DNA of 62,435 bases, taken from an uncultured Bacteroidales bacterium (GTDB taxonomy: Bacteria; Bacteroidota; Bacteroidia; Bacteroidales; Muribaculaceae). Both the position numbers and the translations under genes were made by a program. The number at the start of each line of letters is the position of its first letter. The stretch's first letter is position 1. This document shows, in pieces, positions 34,461-41,885 of this stretch. The notes under the pieces are model-generated. The model was not told the origin of the DNA, made no database searches, and worked only from the letters and a program-made list of their open reading frames with translations. The DNA lies in assembly GCA_902776435.1 (NCBI GenBank), contig CACYQB010000018.1, positions 1-62,435 of the forward strand, read 5' to 3'.

Positions 34461-35498
34461 ATGAGAGAAATCTATCTTTTCAACCCGGAGCATGACTTGG
34501 CACTGGCACACGGGGCGCACAACTACACTGCGCCGCCGTTCGCACGCCAGTTCCGTCATGACCTGAGGCTGCTGCCTGCCTGGGTAGCGCCTGCGGGGTC
34601 TTATATCGCCATTCCTGACGATTGCCCGGTTGACGAGGACCGCCATTGGCTCCATGACCATCATCTTGACATCACCCCGGTTCCCATCAGCCAAATCGCC
34701 GATTTCGGCGATTGCCGCATCAATCCATGGGGCTGGGATGCCACGTTGCGCCACCAGTTGTTGCAGTCGGGCGTCTCACCCGACAATCTGCCCACCGATG
34801 AACAGCTGGATTGGATACGTCGCTTGTCGCACCGTCGCACCAGTATTGCTATTCATCAAGCCTTGGGTGAGGCTTTTTCGCCTTGCCCTATGGAATTGAC
34901 CGCTGTTGACGATGTGACCGCTTTCATGCACAGCCACCCGGGTTGTTACTTGAAGATGCCGTGGTCGGGTAGCGGCAAGGGCATCTACCGCGTCATCGAC
35001 CCGATGGGCGACAACCACGTGCCTCGCTGGATTGAGGGCGCCTTGAACCGTCAAGGCTCGCTCTTGTGTGAGGTGGGATTGGATAAGGTGCAGGATTTTG
35101 CCATCGAGTGCATGTGCCGTGATGGCCGTACGATGTTCATGGGCTATTCGGTGTTTGACAGTGACTTCCACAGCCAGTTCGGGGCGGGTAGGGTAGCCCC
35201 GATGGAAGAACTGCACGAGATGCTGCTGGGTATGTATCCCGATCTTGACCCCGTGATAGGTCAAGTCCTTATGGTCATTGATGACCTGATTGCTCCTCAC
35301 TATAATGGATACTTGGGCATCGACATGATGCTTTATTGGGATGAAAATTGCAGAATCGCTCTAAATCCCTGTGTAGAGGTCAACCTGCGCATGACCATGG
35401 GCATGGTCACCGCCGCCATGGGCAGCCGTCACGGTTTAAACGGCCAGTTCAAGATAGTTGATGATGTATCAGGCCACTATCAAGCCACCCTGGAATAA
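34461..35498 (+). CDS. conserved protein of unknown function, ATP-grasp-like features
   Basis: I do not recognise a named family for this 345-residue cytosolic protein. It opens MREIYLFNPEHDLALAHG. The second half shows an ATP-grasp-like order: a glycine-rich loop after a lysine (K165-M-P-W-S-G-S-G-K-G), an acidic strand LLCEVGLDKVQDFAIE (E204, D212), YLGIDMMLYWDEN, and the metal-ligand-like LNPCVEVNLRMTMG (E306, N308, R310). This suggests carboxylate-amine/thiol ligase chemistry (inference). It stands alone between a near-leaderless promoter and the heptamer array, which begins two bases after its stop. Confidence 0.7.
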   Translation: MREIYLFNPEHDLALAHGAHNYTAPPFARQFRHDLRLLPAWVAPAGSYIAIPDDCPVDEDRHWLHDHHLDITPVPISQIADFGDCRINPWGWDATLRHQLLQSGVSPDNLPTDEQLDWIRRLSHRRTSIAIHQALGEAFSPCPMELTAVDDVTAFMHSHPGCYLKMPWSGSGKGIYRVIDPMGDNHVPRWIEGALNRQGSLLCEVGLDKVQDFAIECMCRDGRTMFMGYSVFDSDFHSQFGAGRVAPMEELHEMLLGMYPDLDPVIGQVLMVIDDLIAPHYNGYLGIDMMLYWDENCRIALNPCVEVNLRMTMGMVTAAMGSRHGLNGQFKIVDDVSGHYQATLE

Positions 35499-35500
35499 AC

Positions 35501-35654
35501 TCTTATCTTTTATCTTTTATCTCTTATCTCTTATCTTTTATCTCTTATCTCTTATCTCTTATCTCTTATCTCTTATCTTTTATCTTTTATCTTTTATCTT
35601 TTATCTCTTATCTCTTATCTTTTATCTCTTATCTTTTATCTCTTATCTCTTATC
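35501..35654 (+). repeat. 22-unit perfect heptamer tandem array (TCTTATC/TTTTATC)
   Basis: Twenty-two uninterrupted 7-base units fill 154 bases; 13 are TCTTATC and 9 TTTTATC, differing only at position 2. The same units, read on the other strand as GATAAGA/GATAAAA, form the arrays at 10686-10713 and 11124-11158. The array fills the whole gap between the ATP-grasp-like gene and the VanY gene. It reaches into the latter, supplying its last codons (GAT AAG AGA) and stop (TAA). Confidence 0.98.
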
Positions 35655-36614
35655 TAAATAGTAGGCATAGTACTCGTCGAAGGTAATGTCTTCGTCATGG
35701 ACTCGTTTGGCCACCTCCTTGCCCACGTAGCGCAGGTGCCACGGCTCGTAGGCAAAACCAAAGATCTGTGACTGCCTCTTGGGATAGCGCAGGATAAAGC
35801 CGTATTCATGGCAATGCTCCCGCATCCATATGCCTTCCTCGGATGTATCAAATGGCCATCTCATGGGATGCTGCCGCGATGTGACGTCGATGGCAAAACC
35901 CGTCTGGTGCTCGCTGCTTCCTGCCCGGGCAGCATATCCTTTTGGGTTGCGCTTATAGGTCCCGATTTGATCCTGATAGGAGCGGTAGGCCGAGTTGACC
36001 ATCAACTGTGCATCGGTCTGCTGCTTGCATGCCTCCTGCAACGCCATGAATGCATCAACTACAACACGCTGAGCCTTTTGATGCTCATAGCAGTAGTCCA
36101 TGCTGAACGTGGCCAGACTGTCTGGCTTGTAGTTCTCATCCAGATAATGGCGGCCATTGACCAGCATGAGTTGGCCTTTGCTGGTGTCGCAGGGAACGGC
36201 ACTTGATTCTCGGTCTTGGTCGGCGCCGATGTTAACCAGCGCAACGATGTTGGTGAGTGGTGCGCCAGTCGTGTCCTTCTTGTGGTAGGCGAGATAGCGA
36301 TTAAAGTTGTCGGCAATGAAATAGCGCTCGCTGAGTAATGGGATAGCGATGGTGTCGTGTTCGTCATGAGCAATGAACGTGTCGGTTTCAGCTTTACTCA
36401 GTACCGATACGATTTTTCGGGCGTCCTCGATGGGGTAGCCCAGCCGGTAAACTTTGCACTCGTCGCTATTGTAATAGACGATACCCTGGCAGCTCTTGAC
36501 AATCACCAGCAACACGAACAACGCTGCGATGGTGCAAGGAACCGACAACCAGCGGTTATCGCGATCAGTCCATCGCCTGATGAGTTTCTTGAATTGTTCC
36601 GTTGTGCGTTGCAT
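35643..36614 (-). CDS. D-alanyl-D-alanine carboxypeptidase (VanY-like, M15B)
   Basis: This 323-residue membrane-anchored peptidase has a single N-terminal helix (about 25-46). The C-terminal M15B domain has zinc ligands H236 and D243 in S-S-E-H-Q-T-G-F-A-I-D and H293 in EPWHLRY, with E290 as catalytic base. It trims the terminal D-Ala from peptidoglycan stems in the periplasm; vancomycin resistance is not implied, because housekeeping homologues are common. Residues about 50-180 form an N-terminal domain of unknown role. The last three residues, Asp-Lys-Arg, and the stop codon are encoded by heptamer repeats. msrA ends six bases upstream of its start, so they share a transcript. Confidence 0.92.
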   Translation of the reverse strand: MQRTTEQFKKLIRRWTDRDNRWLSVPCTIAALFVLLVIVKSCQGIVYYNSDECKVYRLGYPIEDARKIVSVLSKAETDTFIAHDEHDTIAIPLLSERYFIADNFNRYLAYHKKDTTGAPLTNIVALVNIGADQDRESSAVPCDTSKGQLMLVNGRHYLDENYKPDSLATFSMDYCYEHQKAQRVVVDAFMALQEACKQQTDAQLMVNSAYRSYQDQIGTYKRNPKGYAARAGSSEHQTGFAIDVTSRQHPMRWPFDTSEEGIWMREHCHEYGFILRYPKRQSQIFGFAYEPWHLRYVGKEVAKRVHDEDITFDEYYAYYLDKR

Positions 36615-36620
36615 GAGGGC

Positions 36621-37124
36621 TTAACGGTTCGCGCGCTTGGCCATTTCAAACAGTTCCAACGGCAAGTGGCAATAACCCTCAGGATTCTTGTCCAGATAGT
36701 CCTGATGGTAGTCCTCTGCGCTATAGAAGTTCTTGAGCGGCAAGAGTTCTACGGCAAGTCTCAACTTTACCTCGGCCTGCACACGGTTATAGACCGCCTG
36801 TAACGTCGGAATATCCTCGTTGTCAGTGTAATAAATTCCTGTGCGGTATTGTGTGCCCTTGTCGTGTCCCTGCTGGTTGACGCTTGTCGGGTCGATGGCT
36901 TTGAAGTACATCTCGGTCAGGAACTCCAGCGATATGACTTTGGGGTCATAAACAATGCGTACCGTCTCGGCAAAGCCTGTCTTATCGGTACAAACGTCTT
37001 GATAGGTTGGGTTCTCGGTATGTCCGTTGGCATAGCCCACCTCGGTTTCTACTACTCCATTCACCATCTTGAAGTAATGTTCTGTTCCCCAGAAACATCC
37101 TCCCGCAAAATAAATCTCTTTCAT
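36621..37124 (-). CDS. msrA: peptide methionine sulfoxide reductase A
   Basis: This 167-residue cytosolic MsrA reduces the S-epimer of methionine sulfoxide. The catalytic Cys is in AGGCFWGTEHYF (C10), followed by GYANGHTENPTYQDVCT and H-D-K-G-T-Q-Y-R-T-G. The length matches single-domain MsrA; no MsrB domain is fused. It lies upstream of the VanY gene and has its own divergent promoter (37179-37148). Confidence 0.97.
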   Translation of the reverse strand: MKEIYFAGGCFWGTEHYFKMVNGVVETEVGYANGHTENPTYQDVCTDKTGFAETVRIVYDPKVISLEFLTEMYFKAIDPTSVNQQGHDKGTQYRTGIYYTDNEDIPTLQAVYNRVQAEVKLRLAVELLPLKNFYSAEDYHQDYLDKNPEGYCHLPLELFEMAKRANR

Positions 37125-37147
37125 AATGCTATACTTGAAATGATTGA

Positions 37148-37179
37148 CAAAGATAATTCATCCCATTGGCTTGTACAAG
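37148..37179 (-). promoter_or_regulatory. promoter of msrA
   Basis: CTTG (37179-37176), 20 bases and TATCTTTG (37155-37148) on the minus strand give a leader of about 20 bases. Confidence 0.65.
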
Positions 37180-37196
37180 TAAATTGCTTAAACTTT

Positions 37197-37228
37197 CTTG
37201 TCTATTTCGAGTCTTAAATGTACCTTTG
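37197..37228 (+). promoter_or_regulatory. promoter of the DUF2520-maf operon
   Basis: CTTG (37197-37200), 20 bases and TACCTTTG (37221-37228) fit the consensus, with a leader of about 17 bases before 37249. It is divergent from the msrA promoter, with the two -33 regions about 17 bases apart. Confidence 0.7.
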
Positions 37229-37248
37229 CATACGATTACAACTGGTAA

Positions 37249-38025
37249 ATGAAGCGAGTGGTTATCATCGGTTCGGGTAATGTGGCGACCAGCTTGGCGC
37301 ATGGTTTGGCCGCACATTGTCAGGTGGCTCAAATTTACAGCCGCACCTTGGCTCATGCCCAAACTCTGGCTTCAGCCATCGGTTGTCCCCATGCCATTGA
37401 TGACCTTCAGGACCTTCTTGCTGATGCCGATGCCTATATCATTGCTGTGAAGGACGATGCCATAGCGGACATTATCACCTCGACGGCCGATAACGGGGCG
37501 CTGTGGATTCACACCTCGGGCAGCAAGCCGATAGACCTGTTTGCTGGCCGCCGTGAGCATTATGGCGTCTTGTGGCCCATGCAATCCTTCTCGCGAGAAA
37601 TCGTGGCTCCGCTGGATGATGTGCATTTCTTTGCCGAGGCCAGCGATGAATCCACCCTTGCTGACTTGATGGCATTGGGACACTTGATGTCTCATCACGT
37701 TATCGAGGCCGATAGTGTGAAGCGCCGCCAGTTGCATGTGGCATCGGTTTTCTCGTGCAACTTTGCCAACCACATGTGGACATTGGCCAGCGAAGTGCTC
37801 CACGATGCCGATTTGCCCTTTGAGGCCATGTTGCCGCTTATCCGCACCACGGTCGATAAATTGGACCGCCTGTCGCCCTTCCAGTCCCAGACGGGGCCTG
37901 CAGTCCGCCACGACCACCAGGTCATCGACAGCCATTTGGCGATGCTTGACGGCGATAAGCGTGAGTTGTACCGCATGCTTTCAGACTCTATTATGAATCG
38001 TAATCCGCTTGATGATGCTCAATAA
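37249..38025 (+). CDS. Rossmann-fold and DUF2520 domain protein
   Basis: This 258-residue protein combines an N-terminal NADP-binding Rossmann domain (VVIIGSGNVATSLAHGLA, residues 4-21) with a C-terminal helical DUF2520 domain (HVASVFSCNFANHMWTLA and SPFQSQTGPAVRHD). The arrangement resembles ketopantoate reductase or pyrroline-5-carboxylate reductase. It is likely an oxidoreductase with unknown substrate. It overlaps maf by 14 bases, an arrangement I recall as common in Bacteroidetes. Confidence 0.92.
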   Translation: MKRVVIIGSGNVATSLAHGLAAHCQVAQIYSRTLAHAQTLASAIGCPHAIDDLQDLLADADAYIIAVKDDAIADIITSTADNGALWIHTSGSKPIDLFAGRREHYGVLWPMQSFSREIVAPLDDVHFFAEASDESTLADLMALGHLMSHHVIEADSVKRRQLHVASVFSCNFANHMWTLASEVLHDADLPFEAMLPLIRTTVDKLDRLSPFQSQTGPAVRHDHQVIDSHLAMLDGDKRELYRMLSDSIMNRNPLDDAQ

Positions 38026-38590
38026 CTTAGCAAAATATGATGTAGTGCTGGGCAGTAACTCTCCGCGGCGCCGGGAGTTGCTCAACGACATGGGCGTTAA
38101 GTTCCGTGTCGAAGCCATTAAGGGTATTGACGAGACTTATCCCGCCAATCTGCCTGTTGAGGATATTCCCGTCTTTCTGGCCCGCATCAAGGCCGAGGGA
38201 CATCCCTTGATGCCCAATGAACTGCTCATCACTGCCGACACTGTTGTTGTGCTCGATGAGGCCGTGCTGGGCAAGCCAACAAGCGAAAAGGATGCTCACC
38301 GCATGCTGCGTGCCCTCTCGGGGCGCGCCCACCGTGTCATCAGTGGTGTTTGTGTCTCAACAACGGAACGTGTCGAGTCGTTTGCCGACACGAGCATTGT
38401 CCACTTCGCCGAACTCACCGACGATGAGATTGACTACTATATTGAGCACTACCATCCCTTGGACAAGGCCGGTGCTTACGGCATCCAGGAATGGATCGGC
38501 AACATAGGCATTTCGGGAATCAATGGGGATTTCTACAACGTGATGGGCTTGCCCACACGCAAACTTTACCAACTATTGAAAACATTTTAA
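38012..38590 (+). CDS. maf: Maf-like nucleotide pyrophosphatase
   Basis: This 192-residue Maf protein hydrolyses non-canonical or pyrimidine nucleoside triphosphates to monophosphates. The family signature is LGSNSPRRRELL near the N-terminus, then ITADTVVVL, GKPTSEKDAHRML and KAGAYGIQEWIG. The ATG at 38012 (or 38015) is taken as start; an upstream TTG is less likely. It is translationally coupled to the DUF2520 gene. Confidence 0.95.
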   Translation: MMLNNLAKYDVVLGSNSPRRRELLNDMGVKFRVEAIKGIDETYPANLPVEDIPVFLARIKAEGHPLMPNELLITADTVVVLDEAVLGKPTSEKDAHRMLRALSGRAHRVISGVCVSTTERVESFADTSIVHFAELTDDEIDYYIEHYHPLDKAGAYGIQEWIGNIGISGINGDFYNVMGLPTRKLYQLLKTF

Positions 38591-38605
38591 ATCACACATA
38601 AAGAT

Positions 38606-39256
38606 ATGAAAAACTGGTTAAGATATATTTTAATTCTGCTGGCAGTTGGCTCGCTCCAGACGGTTGCTCAAGCCCAAGTGCGTGACTCGGTATATTTTTA
38701 TGACACATGGGAACAAATGCTTAACGTGGATCCATCAACCCTCGTGGTTTCTCCTGTTATTGAATGCGAGACACCTTATGCGGTTGACATTTATACCACA
38801 AGCGACGACTATCGTCTCTATGACCACTTGGGAGCGACCCTTGATGACATGTGGCTCATCAGCAGTACTTACTTGAGGAAGAATTTCAAGGGTGACATCC
38901 GCAACATAGAATTTAAATATATGCCCCTGTATTTCAATGACAAGATAGCATACTTCTACTATGTGGGCTATGGTAAAAATTTGAGTTTAAAGGATCTCTT
39001 ATATGGTGAAGAGGTGATTGATTATTCCGAGATTGTGGACTTGTATTACATCGACTTCAAGAATCACATGGTGCGTAAGGTCACTCCCGAAGTGTTAAGC
39101 GAATTGCTGGAAGATTACCACGACCTGAAGATGCGGTATGAAGGCATGAAAAATTACAAGAAACGGGAGATCATATTTGACTATTTCTTCAAGTATGTTG
39201 AGCGGGCCACTGATGATATCATGCGCCCCTTCATCCTTGATTTGGTGAAAGAATAA
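38606..39256 (+). CDS. secreted protein of unknown function, tandem family copy 1
   Basis: This 216-residue protein has a signal peptide (cleavage near VAQAQ). It shares with the next two genes the blocks VYFYDTWEQML, PLYFNDKIAYF, YYIDF and a C-terminal LLEDYHDLKMRYEGMKNYKK and DDIMRPFILDL. I recognise no enzyme motif. It lies 15 bases after maf and is probably in the same operon. The family runs directly into an ABC importer, so a role tied to uptake or envelope function is possible, but this is inference. Confidence 0.8.
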   Translation: MKNWLRYILILLAVGSLQTVAQAQVRDSVYFYDTWEQMLNVDPSTLVVSPVIECETPYAVDIYTTSDDYRLYDHLGATLDDMWLISSTYLRKNFKGDIRNIEFKYMPLYFNDKIAYFYYVGYGKNLSLKDLLYGEEVIDYSEIVDLYYIDFKNHMVRKVTPEVLSELLEDYHDLKMRYEGMKNYKKREIIFDYFFKYVERATDDIMRPFILDLVKE

Positions 39257-39309
39257 AGTTTATCCTTTGAACAACAGTCCTCGCAAAATATTCTAATTGA
39301 TATTGCATT

Positions 39310-40011
39310 ATGGAAAAGAGTATTTTTTATAAGCTGATGGCGCTTGTGGTGGCAATGTGTTCACTGCACTGTGGCGCTGTCGAACCTGAGGATCACGACA
39401 CGGTCTACTTCTATAACACATGGGAGCAGATGTTATATTTTGAACCTGTGAGCATGTTGCGCGATCCGTTTATCTATGCTCAAACTCCGTTGCAAATATT
39501 TTTTGAGATTGAAGATGAGAAATGGAACAGTGTAATCGATCACGACTTTTTGGGGGCATCAATGGGTGATAGCATCTGGTATGTTAACAGTAACTATCTA
39601 AAGAAACATTTTGATGGGGATGTCAACCTCTTAAAAGGCTATATACCGCTGTATTTTAATGAGAAAGTGGCCTATTTCACATACGGAGGTTATCCCTATA
39701 GGGATTATTCTGAAGAGAACTTTTATAATGGAAAGTTGCATTATAGTATGTCCAAAATTGGTCAACCACGGTCCCTTATCCAGATTAATTGGAATTACTA
39801 TTACATTGATTTTGAGCACCACAAGGTCCTCAAGGTAAAACATGCTGTGCTGAGTGCATTGCTGCGTGATTACTATGACCTGCAGGTGCGCTACGAGGGC
39901 ATGATGGATTACAAGAAGGAAGACATCGTCGAGTATTACTTCCTCAAGTTTGTCGAACGTGCGTCGACTGATGTCATGCGCCCCTACATCCTCGATTTGG
40001 TGAAAGTATAA
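39310..40011 (+). CDS. secreted protein of unknown function, tandem family copy 2
   Basis: This 233-residue paralogue of the flanking genes has an N-terminal hydrophobic signal (MEKSIFYKLMALVVAM, then CSLHCGAV). It shares VYFYNTWEQML, LYFNEKVAYF, YYIDF and a C-terminal block R-Y-E-G-M-M-D-Y-K-K through VMRPYILDLVKV. The first 80 or so bases of its coding sequence are nearly identical to those of copy 3, and the upstream spacers also match, which points to recent duplication. Function is unknown. Confidence 0.8.
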   Translation: MEKSIFYKLMALVVAMCSLHCGAVEPEDHDTVYFYNTWEQMLYFEPVSMLRDPFIYAQTPLQIFFEIEDEKWNSVIDHDFLGASMGDSIWYVNSNYLKKHFDGDVNLLKGYIPLYFNEKVAYFTYGGYPYRDYSEENFYNGKLHYSMSKIGQPRSLIQINWNYYYIDFEHHKVLKVKHAVLSALLRDYYDLQVRYEGMMDYKKEDIVEYYFLKFVERASTDVMRPYILDLVKV

Positions 40012-40064
40012 TGTCGATCATTTAATTAACAGTCCTTGCAAATTATTTTAATTGATTGTGCTTC

Positions 40065-40748
40065 ATGGAAAAGAGTTTTTTTTATAAGCTGATGGCGCTT
40101 GTGGTGGCGATGTGTTCACTGCACTGTGGCGCTGTCGAACCTGAGGAGCACGACACTGCCTATTTTTATAACACATGGCAGCAGATGCTCGATGGTCGCC
40201 CCGTTTCCATGTATGTCGATCCCTATATAGTTATGGTGGATGGTTCCCCTTTTTCAGTCTATTTCAAGGGCGGAATCAAGGTCAATGAAACGATAAAGAA
40301 ACAACACATTGCTCTATCCATTGGTGACAGTATCTGGATGATCAATGATGAGTATATCAGGGAGTGTTTTAAGGGGGACGCCAAGAATATCCGTCGATTT
40401 TCCCCCCTATATTTCAACGATAAGGTGGCATATCTGATCTCGAGTGCGTCAGTGAGTTTGACTGAGTCATTGTTAGGCAGTTCTTATGAGGGAGTAGCAC
40501 TTGATGTTCCAGCTATCTACTACATTGATTTCATGAACCGTAGGGTTGAAGAATTGACGTCCGATTACCTCAGCAAACTGCTGGAGGACTACCCGGATCT
40601 GAAAATGCGCTACGAGGGAATGAAAGACTACAAGAAACAATATATCATTGAGGACTTTTTCTTCCAGTACGTTGACCGTGCTACCGAGGACATCATGCGC
40701 CCCTATATTGTCGATCTCATGAATCCTGCCAACAAGCGTCAAGAATAA
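40065..40748 (+). CDS. secreted protein of unknown function, tandem family copy 3
   Basis: This 227-residue copy 3 has a signal sequence almost identical to copy 2 (MEKSFFYKLMALVVAM) and a diverged centre. The C-terminal block LLEDYPDLKMRYEGMKDYKK is closer to copy 1 than to copy 2, suggesting mixed ancestry or gene conversion. The start at 40065 aligns with copy 2; an ATG three codons earlier is not supported. The ABC importer lipoprotein begins 12 bases after its stop. Confidence 0.8.
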   Translation: MEKSFFYKLMALVVAMCSLHCGAVEPEEHDTAYFYNTWQQMLDGRPVSMYVDPYIVMVDGSPFSVYFKGGIKVNETIKKQHIALSIGDSIWMINDEYIRECFKGDAKNIRRFSPLYFNDKVAYLISSASVSLTESLLGSSYEGVALDVPAIYYIDFMNRRVEELTSDYLSKLLEDYPDLKMRYEGMKDYKKQYIIEDFFFQYVDRATEDIMRPYIVDLMNPANKRQE

Positions 40749-40759
40749 CAACATCAGTT

Positions 40760-41878
40760 ATGAAAAAGTGTTTTAACCCGTTGATAATCCTCTCTATCGT
40801 CTTGTTGTTGACCTCTTGTTTTAGGGGTGGCAACAGCAGTGCGTCGTTGAATCTTGAGGATTCGGTCATCACGAGTGCCAAATTGCTGTCGATGCAGCGA
40901 GCGGCTGATTATACGTTAGTCACTGTGGGTGATCCATGGAAGGGTGGGGTGTTGCACCGCTATGTGCTGGTGCCTGCCGACGCTCCGCTGCCCGATGATT
41001 TGCCCGAAGGAACTGTGGTGCGCACTCCTGTCAAGAATGCGTTGGTCTATTCCTCGGTGCACACGAGTTTGCTGGCCGAACTGGGCGCTATTGATGCCGT
41101 GCGTGGTGTCGTGGATAGCCAGTACTTCAACGACTCGACGATTGCTGCAGGATTGGCCTCTGGAAGGATTGCCGATTGTGGCAACTCGATGAATCCCACC
41201 GTAGAGAAGGTCATCAACATGCAACCTGATGCCATTCTCCTGTCACCTTATCAGGATGCCAGTTATGGACAGATTGCCAGTCTTGACATTCCTATCATCG
41301 AGTGTGCCGATTATCTTGAATATGACCCGCTGGGCCGGGCAGAGTGGATGAAGTTCTATGGTGAGTTAGTCGGTAAGCGTGCCGAGGCCGATAGTCTCTA
41401 CGATGCCGTTGTTACCGCTTATAACGATATGAAAAGCAAAGCCGCTGACGCTGCAACTCATCCCACCGTTGTTACCGAGATGGTTATCAACGGGGTGTGG
41501 AACGTGCCTGGCGGCCAAAGCTACATGGCGCGTATTCTGGGCGATGCTGGTGGCAAGTACCTGTGGGCCGATAATGATAATACGGGTTCTCTGGCACTCG
41601 ATTTTAACCAGGTGCTCGCAGTGGCTCAGAATGCCGATTACTGGTTCATCAAGTGGACCAATATCAATTCACTCAAGGATTTGCAAGGCGCTTATGACCT
41701 GAATAAGGAAATGAAGGCCTTCCAAAATAAGCACGTCTATGTCTGCGATACAGACAAGACTCGCTTCTTTGACCGCATCCCCTTCCACCCTGAGGCGCTG
41801 CTGCGGGAGTTTGCGGCCATACTGCACCCTGAATTGTTCCCCGATTTCACTAACCAGATGTATCATCACATTGACTGA
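40760..41878 (+). CDS. ABC importer substrate-binding lipoprotein (iron-siderophore/corrinoid type)
   Basis: This 372-residue lipoprotein has its lipobox at LLLTSC (Cys about 20). It has the two-lobe class III binding fold (Peripla_BP_2): LLAELGAIDAVRGVVD, VEKVINMQPDAILLSPYQ, IPIIECADYLEYDPLGRAEW in the linker region and FFDRIPFHPEALLREFAAIL near the end. It captures a metal chelate or corrinoid for the FecCD-type permease and ATPase downstream. No cobalamin riboswitch or Fur-like site is visible just upstream, because the gap is only 12 bases. Confidence 0.9.
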   Translation: MKKCFNPLIILSIVLLLTSCFRGGNSSASLNLEDSVITSAKLLSMQRAADYTLVTVGDPWKGGVLHRYVLVPADAPLPDDLPEGTVVRTPVKNALVYSSVHTSLLAELGAIDAVRGVVDSQYFNDSTIAAGLASGRIADCGNSMNPTVEKVINMQPDAILLSPYQDASYGQIASLDIPIIECADYLEYDPLGRAEWMKFYGELVGKRAEADSLYDAVVTAYNDMKSKAADAATHPTVVTEMVINGVWNVPGGQSYMARILGDAGGKYLWADNDNTGSLALDFNQVLAVAQNADYWFIKWTNINSLKDLQGAYDLNKEMKAFQNKHVYVCDTDKTRFFDRIPFHPEALLREFAAILHPELFPDFTNQMYHHID

Positions 41879-41885
41879 TTCCCCG

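Noticed and set aside
35501-35654. CRISPR array
   Set aside because: The repeat unit is only seven bases with no spacers, and no cas genes are nearby.
35458-35661. A long open frame across the heptamer array with a Leu/Ser/Ile/Phe/Tyr repeat
   Set aside because: It is simply the translation of the 7-base repeat, which lacks stops in that frame; there is no start context or family.
35643-36614. Vancomycin-resistance determinant
   Set aside because: VanY-type carboxypeptidases are common housekeeping enzymes, and no vanHAX-like genes are present.
40748-40760. Cobalamin riboswitch for the ABC importer
   Set aside because: Only a dozen bases separate the importer gene from the preceding gene, which is too short for any riboswitch.
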